Position numbers and translations under genes: made by a program. This document shows, piece by piece, positions 33,224 through 41,343 of a stretch of 64,000 bases of DNA (within the stretch, counting starts at the first letter, position 1; every line of letters starts with the position of its first letter). Source of the stretch: Bacillota bacterium (GTDB lineage: Bacteria; Bacillota; Clostridia; Christensenellales; SZUA-584); NCBI GenBank assembly GCA_023408075.1, contig JAEYKW010000005.1, positions 1 through 64,000 of the forward strand. The letters are read 5' to 3'. Below the pieces are notes generated by a model. It made no database searches. It was given only the letters and a program-made list of their open reading frames with translations, and was not told the DNA's origin.

Positions 33224-34351
33224 ATGAAATCTGAAATTCCGGAAAAGATGAAGGCTGTTGTGCTAAAAGCCTATGATGAATTAGAGGTCGTAGAAATGCC
33301 CGTTCCGAAACCGGGCCCCGGCGAGGTCTTGTGTAAGATTAAAGCAGTGGCTATTTGCGGCTCTGACCCCAAGATGATTGATGGTCATTATGCAAACGTG
33401 AAATGGCCCCCATATTTCCCTTTTGTGATGGGGCACGAGTGGGCCGGCCAAGTCGTTGCTCTGGGTGAAGGCGTAACTGAATTCCAGATTGGTGATCGTG
33501 TTGCCGGCGAGGCGCACCACGGCTGTGGCAACTGCGATAATTGCAAAGCTGGTCATTACACTGTTTGTTTGAACTATGGCAGGGACGGCCACGATGGCGG
33601 CATTGATAAGAGCCACAGGCATTATGGCTTCTTCTGGCAGGGCGCCAATGCGGAGTACAACGTATATAAGGTAGGCGCTTTGTCGCCAATTGCCGATAAT
33701 GTCAGTTATGAAGTTGCATCTCTTTGTGACACAGCAGGTGTTGCCATGCATGGCATTGAGCTTGCCGGCATCACTCCCGGTGGGACTACGGTTATAATGG
33801 GACCCGGCCCGATCGGCTTGTGCGCAATGCAGCAAGCGCGGGCATTGGGCGCAGGCCGCGTCATCATGGTCGGCCGCGGCAGAAAGTTGGAAATAGCCAA
33901 GCAAATGGGGGCCGATATCTGCATTGACTTTGAGAAAGAAGACCCTATTGCCAGAGTTCTTGAGCTGACGAACGGCATTGGTGCCGACGAAATTATGGAG
34001 TGTTCCGGCGCCAACGATTCCCCGCACAAGGCATGCATGATGGTTAAAAAAACAGGTGCAATTGCTCTGATTGCCAACTACAGAGATGATCTGCAGCAGA
34101 CTCCCCTGCCGCTAAATACAATTGTATTTAACGAAATCAAGATCTATGGCTCCAAAGCTAATCCGGGCGTATCCAAAAAAGTTCTGAACTTCTTTGCAAA
34201 AGGAGATATCGACGGCAAGGCGTTGGTTACCCATACATTCCCGCTGAATCAATATGAAACCGCAGTGGATGTGTTCCAAAATCGCAAGGATAACTGCCTG
34301 AAAGTGGTCATCTGCCCGGAAGATATTGAACCCAGAAGATATGTTAAATAA
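33224..34351 (+). CDS. Zinc-dependent medium-chain dehydrogenase (polyol/sugar type)
   Basis: 375 residues, start behind GGAGG. MDR plan: AICGSDPKMIDGHY and FVMGHEWAGQV for the catalytic zinc, GCGNCDNCKAGHYTVC for the structural zinc, and IMGPGPIGLCAMQQARALGA for NAD(P). About 20 residues longer than the related enzyme at 25838-26869 and only distantly similar, so the pair is not a recent duplication. Probably oxidises a sugar or polyol hydroxyl. It has its own strong promoter with operator O3. A large hairpin follows the stop before the next gene. Confidence 0.9.
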   Translation: MKSEIPEKMKAVVLKAYDELEVVEMPVPKPGPGEVLCKIKAVAICGSDPKMIDGHYANVKWPPYFPFVMGHEWAGQVVALGEGVTEFQIGDRVAGEAHHGCGNCDNCKAGHYTVCLNYGRDGHDGGIDKSHRHYGFFWQGANAEYNVYKVGALSPIADNVSYEVASLCDTAGVAMHGIELAGITPGGTTVIMGPGPIGLCAMQQARALGAGRVIMVGRGRKLEIAKQMGADICIDFEKEDPIARVLELTNGIGADEIMECSGANDSPHKACMMVKKTGAIALIANYRDDLQQTPLPLNTIVFNEIKIYGSKANPGVSKKVLNFFAKGDIDGKALVTHTFPLNQYETAVDVFQNRKDNCLKVVICPEDIEPRRYVK

Positions 34352-34356
34352 ATATA

Positions 34357-34395
34357 CTTTGGTCAGCGCATGTCATATATATGCGCTGACCAAAG
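34357..34395 (+). other. Stem-loop between the dehydrogenase and the metallo-hydrolase gene
   Basis: A perfect 15-bp stem (arms 34357-34371 and 34381-34395) with a nine-base loop, five bases after the stop codon. The sequence after it (CAGTTGTTTCG) is a poor T-tract, so this may be a partial terminator or an mRNA end-protecting structure. Confidence 0.7.
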
Positions 34396-34444
34396 CAGTT
34401 GTTTCGTTATATAGATTTTACGATAAAGGAAAGGCAATTGAAAT

Positions 34445-35257
34445 ATGGGAATAACGATAACGCCGCTGAACTCCGGATTCTGCACCTCAAATCCCAAGAC
34501 ATACCATTATCATTTCTCCACTCATAAATATTATCCGAACATATCCAGCGAGGATAAGCAGCTGCCGGTTTTTGCATACCTGTTGAATACCGGCAGTGAA
34601 TTGATTCTGGTGGATACCGGCATGGCTTACGATGAGCGCGCCAACACCTATCATCACCCCGGTTCCGTACAGTTGCCCGACCAGGCTATGCCTGCGGCCT
34701 TACGCAAGGCCGGTTACAAAACAGAAGATGTCAAGAAGATTATTTTCACTCATCTGCACTGGGATCACACCTTCTATATGAAGGAATTCATCAATGCTGT
34801 CTATTATGCGCAGCGCAAAGAGTATGAGTTTGCGATTCATCCCCTGCCGCCGTATTACAAATCCTATGAATATAAATGGCTCAAGCTTGATGCCCCCTTT
34901 ATCGGTTGCGAGAACCGTTTCGTTCTTCTGGACGGCGAGGCGGAAATCGTGCCCGGCGTTCGTGTATATCCAACGCCCGGCCATTCTCCGGGACATCAGG
35001 CAGTTGAAGTCGATACCAAAGACGGCACCTATCACTGCGTTGGTGATGCCGTATTCCTGATGGATAACTTCAAACCGATACCGGAAATCGATTATGATGT
35101 CACGCCGACCGCCCGTTTTGTCAGCTTGATAGATTGGTGGGAAAGCGTTCGCGAGATTAAGAGACGTTGTCCGGATCTGAACATGATACTGCCTACGCAC
35201 GAGCCTTCTCTGGTAGACCGTTTTATGAAGACCCCAGTTCTAGGGTCTATAGAATAG
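34445..35257 (+). CDS. Metallo-beta-lactamase-fold hydrolase, N-acyl-homoserine-lactonase-like
   Basis: 270 residues. Dinuclear metal ligands are complete: HLHWDH at 103-108, His179 or His183 in TPGHSPGH, Asp200 in CVGDAVF and His251 in LPTHEPS. The order and the PTARFVSLIDWWESVREIKR segment fit the AttM/AiiB lactonase subgroup. In this sugar setting a sugar-lactone substrate is at least as likely as a quorum-sensing lactone. No signal peptide. Followed 55 bases later by the UPF0261 gene, probably in one transcript. Confidence 0.88.
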   Translation: MGITITPLNSGFCTSNPKTYHYHFSTHKYYPNISSEDKQLPVFAYLLNTGSELILVDTGMAYDERANTYHHPGSVQLPDQAMPAALRKAGYKTEDVKKIIFTHLHWDHTFYMKEFINAVYYAQRKEYEFAIHPLPPYYKSYEYKWLKLDAPFIGCENRFVLLDGEAEIVPGVRVYPTPGHSPGHQAVEVDTKDGTYHCVGDAVFLMDNFKPIPEIDYDVTPTARFVSLIDWWESVREIKRRCPDLNMILPTHEPSLVDRFMKTPVLGSIE

Positions 35258-35312
35258 AGTCCTTTAGCCAGACTGTTGGCAGCGGCTTGCATCAAAGAAA
35301 AGAGGTTGACGT

Positions 35313-36524
35313 ATGGGAACTGTTGGGATCATAGCCACCTTGGACACAAAAGGATTGGAAGCTTCGTTCTTAAAAGAGCAAATCGAGGCGTCGGGCCATT
35401 CAGCTCTACTCCTGGATTCCGGTATGCTTCATTCACCAGCCGTAACACCGGATATTAGCCGCCATGAGATTCTCCATTTGGCAGGTGTGGACGATCTGGA
35501 GTCTTACAGGACGTACGGCAAGGCAGGCCTCCAACAAGCCATGACAAAAGGGCTTAAAGCAATGCTCGTTAAGCTATATAAGGAAAACAAGATCCAAGCT
35601 GTTTTATCATTGGGTGGCGCTCAGGGAACGGCTATGTCTACAGCAGCCATGCAGATGCTGCCAATCGGATTCCCGAAAGTGATGATATCCACCATAGCTT
35701 GCGGAAGCGCCCGTTTTGGTGATTACGTGGGAACCCGGGATATTGTCATGATCCCTTCCATCACCGACATCTGCGGATTAAATTCCGTGACTGTCCCCAT
35801 CTTTGTATCCGGTTGCGGTGCAGCTGTCGGCATGATTGAAAGTTCAAAGAGGACACAATGGCAGACAAACCGGCCAGTCATCGCGCTCACCATGGCAGGC
35901 GTAACAACAGAATGCGTGACACGCGTGAAAAACTTGTTGGATGTCAAAGGATATGAGACAATTGTCTGCCATTGCAACGTGGTTGGAGCAATTGTCATTG
36001 ACGAATTTGCTAAAGAAGGCAAGCTGAATGGCGTTATTGATGTTACTCCTCATGAAGTGGGAGGGATGCTCTGGAACGGTCTCATGAGCTGTAATAAGCA
36101 CCGTTTTGAGAATATTTATGCATCCGGTATTCCAGTAATGACGCTGCCGGGCGCCGTAGATTTCATTCTTAAAGGGCCCATTCAAGAATTACCGCCGGAA
36201 CTGGAAAATCGTGCCCGCTATGAACATACTCCTTTCCATACCCATATTCGAACCACCTATGAGGAAATGTATAGCATAGGCAAATACCTCACAGAGCGGC
36301 ACAAGCAATGCGTGGGGAAAAACGTAATCATGGTGCCACAGAAGGGCTACAGCCAGCAGAACGCGGCCGGACATCCTTGTTATGACCCGCAGGCCAATCG
36401 TGGATTTATCGATGCTGTACTTGACCACAAAGCATATTCCGTCGGTTATGAAGAACGGAATATGCATATCAATGACCCTGAATTCGCTGAAGAAATTGTT
36501 AAGGTATTTGAGTCACTCATGTAA
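35313..36524 (+). CDS. Tm-1-like ATP-binding protein, UPF0261 family
   Basis: 403 residues covering the full Tm-1-like/UPF0261 family: TVGIIATLDTKGLEASFLKE at the N-terminus, LSLGGAQGTAMSTAAMQMLP, STIACGSARFGDYVGTRDI, ALTMAGVTTECVTRVKNLL and GVIDVTPHEVGGMLWNG. The tomato Tm-1 N-terminal domain is related and binds ATP. Bacterial members have no settled function; they often sit beside sugar-acid or dehydrogenase genes, as here. GAGG precedes the ATG. Last gene of the plus-strand cassette. Confidence 0.9.
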   Translation: MGTVGIIATLDTKGLEASFLKEQIEASGHSALLLDSGMLHSPAVTPDISRHEILHLAGVDDLESYRTYGKAGLQQAMTKGLKAMLVKLYKENKIQAVLSLGGAQGTAMSTAAMQMLPIGFPKVMISTIACGSARFGDYVGTRDIVMIPSITDICGLNSVTVPIFVSGCGAAVGMIESSKRTQWQTNRPVIALTMAGVTTECVTRVKNLLDVKGYETIVCHCNVVGAIVIDEFAKEGKLNGVIDVTPHEVGGMLWNGLMSCNKHRFENIYASGIPVMTLPGAVDFILKGPIQELPPELENRARYEHTPFHTHIRTTYEEMYSIGKYLTERHKQCVGKNVIMVPQKGYSQQNAAGHPCYDPQANRGFIDAVLDHKAYSVGYEERNMHINDPEFAEEIVKVFESLM

Positions 36525-36854
36525 TTAAAATTTTTAAGATGGGAGATAAAGAAATACTCCCCCAGGCGGTATGCCTATAGTTCAAATAAAGGCCTGTTTT
36601 AAGGGCAAGCCGAAATAAGTGGCATTTTAGGCTTGGTGGCATCAGTACTGCCCTATCCCTTTGTGCACCAAACCATCCTGTTTAAAACTGTTTCGGTCGT
36701 CGGTTTTATTGTCGGTTTTAGTTGACGAAATTCTTGAATTTTCGATGAATACTGAGGTTTTACGTTAATCGCTCTTTTATGGTAAGAACGAAATCATTAT
36801 ATCTTGATATATTTCGAATACTACGGCCCATTCAGATGCTTTTCTATCAATGCT
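36525..36854. other. Intergenic stretch after the UPF0261 gene
   Basis: No gene is supported. It contains short weak repeats (GGGAG with CTCCC near 36541; CAAGCC with GGCTTG near 36610) and two tiny open frames. One starts MPIVQIKACFKGKPK like a tautomerase and stops at once; the other is a 39-codon hydrophobic stretch with no start. These may be decayed gene fragments or chance. Confidence 0.45.
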
Positions 36855-36890
36855 AAAAAAATACCCTTGAGCACTATATCAAGGGTATTT
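36855..36890 (-). terminator. Terminator of the glmM-glmS transcript
   Basis: On the minus strand a perfect 12-bp stem (AAATACCCTTGA and its complement, arms 36859-36870 and 36879-36890) with an eight-base loop runs into seven T. It lies about 120 bases after the glmS stop. The arms begin in A-rich sequence on the other side, so it may also act weakly on plus-strand transcripts. Confidence 0.82.
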
Positions 36891-37007
36891 CCATACTTTT
36901 CTACCAATATACGAAATCGAGAATAATAATATTTTTGTGTCAGACTTTTTTCTCTTGTGTCAAACTTTTTTCTTCGCACACACACTATCTATATTCTTTC
37001 AGTTATG

Positions 37008-38831
37008 CTACTCAACCGTGACGCTCTTGGCAAGGTTTCTCGGTTTATCCACATCGAAGCCCTTCTCCACCGTCATATAATAGGCGAAAAGCTGCATCGG
37101 CGTCACCGCAAGTATCGGTGCAAAAATGTCGTCGGCCTCAGGCAGATAGATCACCTCGTCGGCAATGTCCTCCGGCAGCTCGCTGCCTTCAAAGCACACC
37201 GCAAGCACACGCGCGCCGCGCGCCTTCACTTCCTTGATGTTGCTCACCGTCTTGTCAAACAGGCTGCGCTGCATCGCAATCGCCACCACGAGCGTGCCGT
37301 TCTCAATCAGCGCAATGGTGCCGTGCTTGAGCTCGCCCGCCGCATACGCCTCAGAGTGAATATACGAAATTTCCTTGAGCTTTAATGACGCTTCCATCGA
37401 GAGCACATAGTCAAGCCCGCGGCCGATATAAAATACGCTGTTCTGGCTGAACTGCCGCGACGCGAACCGTGCCAGCTGGTCCTTCGTCTGCATCACGGCG
37501 TTCATCGTTTCGGGGATGTTTTTCAGCCCCTCCACATAGCGTGTATACTCCTCCGTTTTGAGATTGCCGGACAAACGCCCGAGCTCGAGCGCGATCATAT
37601 AAATCGCGACAAGCTGCGTGTTGTACGCCTTGGTGGATGCCACCGCAATCTCGGGCCCCGCATGCGTGTACAGCACGGCGTCCGCCTCACGCGAGATCGT
37701 GCTGCCGACCACATTGACGATCGCCGCAATCTTCGCGCCGCGTTTCTTGGCTTCGCGCATGGCTGCCAGCGTATCCGCCGTCTCGCCCGACTGGCTGATG
37801 ATAATCACCAGCTGACCGGGGACAATCAGCGGATTGCGGTAACGAAACTCGGAGGCGATCTCCGTCTCCACCGGTATGCGCGCAAGCTTCTCAATGATAT
37901 ATTTGCCCACCATGCCCGCATGGTAAGCCGTTCCGCAAGCGATGATGCCCACTTTGCTGATGCCGCTTACGAGCGCTTCGTCAATGCCGATGTCGCTAAG
38001 GTCGATCATACCGTCCTTATAACGTGACATCAGCGTATCGGCCATCACGCGCGGCTCTTCGTGTATCTCCTTGATCATGAAATGCTCATAGCCGCCCTTT
38101 TCGGCCTGCGCCGCGTCCCAGTTCACATGGTAAATGTCGCGGCTCACCGTTTTGCCGTATTCATCGTAAATGCGCACGCCGCCGCGCTCGAGCACTGCAA
38201 TCTCCTTGTCTTCAAGGAATATCACGTCGCGCGTGTATTCAAGCAGCGCAGGGATATCCGACGCGATCATGTTCTCATCCGTGCCGATGCCCACCACGAG
38301 CGGGCTGTCCTTCCTCGCCGCGATAATCATATCGGGGTGCTTTTGTGACACCACGCCGAGCGCATACGAGCCTTCGAGATGCGCAATCGCAGCCTGAACG
38401 GCAGCGAGCAGATCACCCGTATAAAAGTGATTGATCAGGTGCGCGACAACTTCCGTGTCCGTTTCCGAAACGAACACGGTTCCCTCGTCCTGCAGCCATT
38501 TTTTAAGCTTGATATAGTTCTCGATGATGCCGTTATGCACGACCGCGATATCGCCCGCGCAGTTGGTATGCGGATGTGAATTTTCAAATGAGGGTTCGCC
38601 ATGGGTAGCCCAGCGCGTGTGGCCAATGCCTGCCGCACCCAGAGCCTTGCAGCCTTCCATCAGGCTGCGCAGCGCGCTGAGCCTGCCTTTCGTCTTATGC
38701 ACTTTCAAAACGCCGCCTGACACGATGGCCACGCCGGCGCTGTCATAACCTCTGTACTCGAGCTTGCTGAGCCCATTCAGCAGCATGGGAACAACGTCTT
38801 TGCTGCCCACATACCCCACGATACCGCACAT
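37008..38831 (-). CDS. glmS: Glutamine-fructose-6-phosphate aminotransferase GlmS
   Basis: Makes glucosamine 6-phosphate for peptidoglycan. 607 residues, full length. The N-terminus MCGIVGYVG supplies the nucleophile Cys after Met removal; the glutaminase domain has GIGHTRWATHGEPSFENSHP. Two SIS domains follow (GIIACGTAYHAGMVGKYIIE, IISQSGETADTLAAMREAKK, FYIGRGLDYVLSMEASLKLKE). The C-terminus ends DKPRNLAKSVTVE as usual. It follows glmM by only 24 bases, leaving no room for the glmS ribozyme found upstream of glmS in many Bacillota. Confidence 0.98.
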   Translation of the reverse strand: MCGIVGYVGSKDVVPMLLNGLSKLEYRGYDSAGVAIVSGGVLKVHKTKGRLSALRSLMEGCKALGAAGIGHTRWATHGEPSFENSHPHTNCAGDIAVVHNGIIENYIKLKKWLQDEGTVFVSETDTEVVAHLINHFYTGDLLAAVQAAIAHLEGSYALGVVSQKHPDMIIAARKDSPLVVGIGTDENMIASDIPALLEYTRDVIFLEDKEIAVLERGGVRIYDEYGKTVSRDIYHVNWDAAQAEKGGYEHFMIKEIHEEPRVMADTLMSRYKDGMIDLSDIGIDEALVSGISKVGIIACGTAYHAGMVGKYIIEKLARIPVETEIASEFRYRNPLIVPGQLVIIISQSGETADTLAAMREAKKRGAKIAAIVNVVGSTISREADAVLYTHAGPEIAVASTKAYNTQLVAIYMIALELGRLSGNLKTEEYTRYVEGLKNIPETMNAVMQTKDQLARFASRQFSQNSVFYIGRGLDYVLSMEASLKLKEISYIHSEAYAAGELKHGTIALIENGTLVVAIAMQRSLFDKTVSNIKEVKARGARVLAVCFEGSELPEDIADEVIYLPEADDIFAPILAVTPMQLFAYYMTVEKGFDVDKPRNLAKSVTVE

Positions 38832-38855
38832 ATAAAAGCCTCCTGATGCGTTATT

Positions 38856-40202
38856 TTACGCAAGACGGCTTTCTATGAGCTTTACCATATCCACCGCCTG
38901 ACGCTCTATTTCTTTTTTGTCGGGTCCTTCTATCATCACGCGGACGAGCGGCTCTGTACCCGAGGGACGGATCAACACGCGGCCGTTTCCCTCGAAAAGC
39001 TTTTCGAGTGCTTCGATCCGCTTTTTGACCTGCTCGTCTTCCATGATATTCTCTTTGTATTCATCCTTCACAAACGCGTTGACCAGCACCTGCGGCAGTA
39101 TGGTTACCGTATCCGCCAGCTTGGAGAGCGGCTTGCCGCTGCGCATCATGATGGATGCAAGCTGTATGCCGGTCAGTATTCCGTCGCCCGTCGAGTTGTA
39201 ATCGAGGAATATGATATGGCCGGACTGTTCACCGCCGAGCGAATACCCGCTGGCTTGCATCTCTTCCAGCACGTATCTGTCGCCCACGCGCGTTTTGACC
39301 GTCTTGATGCCCGCTTTTTTCATCGCGTTGTCGAGCCCCAGATTGCTCATCACGGTGCAAACCAGCGTATCGGCCTTGAGCAGGCCGCGCTGCTGCAAAT
39401 CCACCGCACAGACGGCCATGATCTGGTCACCATCCACAATAACGCCGTGTTCATCCACGGCGATCAGTCTGTCGGCGTCGCCGTCAAACGCAAGCCCCAG
39501 ATCGGCCCCAAGCTCCGCCACCAGCTGTGTGAGCTTCGCGGGATGCGTCGAGCCGCAGTTGTCGTTGATGTTGATGCCGTCCGGCGTATTGTAATACGGC
39601 ACAACGTTGGCACCGAGCTCGCTGAACGCCCGCGGCGCCACAGCCGAGGCCGCGCCGTGCGCGCAGTCCAGCACGATCTTGAGCCCGCGAAGGCTTGTGT
39701 CGGTCGTTGAGGTCAGGAATTCCTTATACTCCGTAACGGCGTTGACCGCCTTTACGCGGCGGCCCACGTCAATGCCCGTTTTGAGCGGTATCTCTTCGCT
39801 GCCGTTTAATATAATGTCTTCAATGCGGTCTTCCACATCATCGGGCAGCTTTTTGCCCTGCGCATCGAAGAACTTGATGCCGTTGTATTCCGCCGAATTG
39901 TGTGAAGCCGATATCACAATGCCCGCATCCGCGTCGTAGTTGCGCGTCAGAAATGCCACGCCCGATGTCGGGATCACACCCGCCACAAGCGCTTCCGCGC
40001 CCACCGAGCAGATGCCCGCCACAAGCGCCGCCTCGAGCATTTCACCTGAAATCCGCGTATCGCGGCCGATCAGTATGCGCGCTTTGTGCACTTCGCTTGT
40101 CAGCACAGACGCGCCAGCCTGCCCCAGCTTAAACGCAAGCTCGCATGTGAGTTTTTCGTTTGCGATGCCTCTGACTCCGTCCGTTCCAAACAGTCTCGCC
40201 AT
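38856..40202 (-). CDS. glmM: Phosphoglucosamine mutase GlmM
   Basis: Converts glucosamine 6-phosphate to glucosamine 1-phosphate. 448 residues, normal length. FGTDGVRGIANEKL at the N-terminus, the phosphoserine loop GIVISASHNSAEYNGIKFF with catalytic Ser100, the metal loop AFDGDADRLIAVDE, and the C-terminal sugar-phosphate site RPSGTEPLVRVMIEG. It leads a two-gene unit with glmS, so consecutive steps of the UDP-GlcNAc route are made together, with the mutase encoded first. Confidence 0.98.
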   Translation of the reverse strand: MARLFGTDGVRGIANEKLTCELAFKLGQAGASVLTSEVHKARILIGRDTRISGEMLEAALVAGICSVGAEALVAGVIPTSGVAFLTRNYDADAGIVISASHNSAEYNGIKFFDAQGKKLPDDVEDRIEDIILNGSEEIPLKTGIDVGRRVKAVNAVTEYKEFLTSTTDTSLRGLKIVLDCAHGAASAVAPRAFSELGANVVPYYNTPDGININDNCGSTHPAKLTQLVAELGADLGLAFDGDADRLIAVDEHGVIVDGDQIMAVCAVDLQQRGLLKADTLVCTVMSNLGLDNAMKKAGIKTVKTRVGDRYVLEEMQASGYSLGGEQSGHIIFLDYNSTGDGILTGIQLASIMMRSGKPLSKLADTVTILPQVLVNAFVKDEYKENIMEDEQVKKRIEALEKLFEGNGRVLIRPSGTEPLVRVMIEGPDKKEIERQAVDMVKLIESRLA

Positions 40203-40228
40203 AGTTCCTCCGTGTCCGGACCTTTTGT

Positions 40229-40266
40229 ATTATAGTCCGCGTTATACCAATGTGCAAATTGGTATA
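40229..40266 (-). promoter_or_regulatory. glmM promoter with dyad operator-like repeat over the -35 box
   Basis: On the minus strand TTGCAC (40252-40257) and TATAAT (40229-40234) are 17 bases apart. The -35 hexamer is exactly the centre of an inverted repeat, TATACCAAT (40258-40266 read on the minus strand) and ATTGGTATA (40243-40251). A protein bound here would block the promoter. The half-site ATTGGTATAG resembles sites of amino-sugar GntR/HutC regulators, but this is only a similarity. Confidence 0.65.
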
Positions 40267-40269
40267 GTC

Positions 40270-41184
40270 CTATTTGTTTTCTCTTAAATAGCTGAGTGCC
40301 GAATAAACCGCAACGGCGCCATCCGCTGCCGCCGTGACGACCTGACGAAGAGGCTTTGACACGATATCGCCCGCCGCAAAAACGCCGGGCAGGCTCGTTT
40401 GCATGGCCTCGTCCGTGACAATATATCCAAAATCATCTGTTTTGACAAGCTCTCTGACATCGTCGCTGTGCGGCACGATGCCGATCGCGACAAACACGCC
40501 GGATACGGCAAGGGACCTGAGCTCCTGCGTTTTGTTGTTGCGCACGCGCACGCCCGTCACAAAAGCGTCCCCTTCAATGGCATCCACCTCGCAGTTCCAG
40601 ACAAACTCAACCCTGTCGTGCTGAAGCGCGGCGCGCTGCAGCACCTGCTGCGCGCGCAGCTCGTCCCGGCGGTGCACCACATACACATGACTTGAGAAAT
40701 TGGCAAGGTACAGCGCATCCTCAACGGCGGTATCGCCGCCGCCGATGACTGCCACCTGCTTTTGCTTGAAGAAAGCGCCGTCACACGTCGCGCAGTATGA
40801 CACGCCCGAGCCCGAAAGCCGCCTTTCGCTTTGCAGCCCCAGCGTTTTGTATGATGCGCCCATCGCGAGTATGACCGATTTCGCGCTGAATATCCTGTCC
40901 GCCGTGATGACCTTTTTCTCTTTTCCCTCAAGGTCGTAGCCTGTCACCTCAGAGGTTTCGATCACCGCGCCATGGCGCTCTGCTTGCTCCTTGAATTTGA
41001 AGCTTAAATCTATGCCTTCTATGCCATCCGGAAACCCCGGATAATTTTCCACCATCAGCGTCCGCGTGATCTGTCCGCCCGCAAAAACCCTCTCCAGTAT
41101 CAGCGCCGAGAGACCTGCGCGCCCAGCGTAAAGGCCGGCAGTGAGGCCCGCCGGACCCGCGCCGACGATTATCACATCATACAT
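40270..41184 (-). CDS. trxB: Thioredoxin-disulfide reductase
   Basis: NADPH- or ferredoxin-linked reduction of thioredoxin. 304 residues, usual length for low-molecular-weight TrxB. FAD site DVIIVGAGPAGLTAGLYAGR at 3-22, redox pair Cys131-Cys134 in SYCATCDGAFF, NADPH site VAVIGGGDTAVEDALYL, and the closing FAD motif GVFAAGDIV. VVHRRDELRAQQ provides a basic pocket typical of NADPH-using forms. GGGAGG precedes the start. No thioredoxin gene is adjacent. Confidence 0.96.
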   Translation of the reverse strand: MYDVIIVGAGPAGLTAGLYAGRAGLSALILERVFAGGQITRTLMVENYPGFPDGIEGIDLSFKFKEQAERHGAVIETSEVTGYDLEGKEKKVITADRIFSAKSVILAMGASYKTLGLQSERRLSGSGVSYCATCDGAFFKQKQVAVIGGGDTAVEDALYLANFSSHVYVVHRRDELRAQQVLQRAALQHDRVEFVWNCEVDAIEGDAFVTGVRVRNNKTQELRSLAVSGVFVAIGIVPHSDDVRELVKTDDFGYIVTDEAMQTSLPGVFAAGDIVSKPLRQVVTAAADGAVAVYSALSYLRENK

Positions 41185-41232
41185 GCTATTCCTCCCGCAT
41201 TGAAACTGCGTTGACTATCCAAGCTGCCAAAA

Positions 41233-41262
41233 CAAGCCGGACCTATAAGGAGCCGGCCTGCT
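41233..41262 (-). terminator. GC-rich hairpin between ctpA and trxB
   Basis: On the minus strand GCCGG pairs with CCGGC, extended by further pairs with a bulge, then TTGTTTTGG follows. It lies between the ctpA stop and the trxB start. It may end the ctpA transcript, or act as a leader structure if trxB is transcribed from the TTGTAT/TAAAAT pair seen just upstream of it. Confidence 0.5.
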
Positions 41263-41343
41263 TTGATTCAGCTTTACCTATTTTATCAGTGAATGTACCG
41301 CAATACAAGGAATTCTTGTCAACACTTTAGGTACCCTGTCAAT

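Noticed and set aside
25838..34351. The two zinc dehydrogenase genes as a recent duplication
   Set aside because: They differ in length and in most motif flanks; only superfamily features are shared.
36570..36720. Tautomerase-like start (MPIVQIK) and a hydrophobic 39-codon frame after the UPF0261 gene
   Set aside because: The first stops after 15 codons and the second has no start or ribosome site; too little to call a pseudogene.
37008..38860. glmS ribozyme upstream of glmS
   Set aside because: Only 24 bases separate glmM and glmS and no ribozyme core is present.
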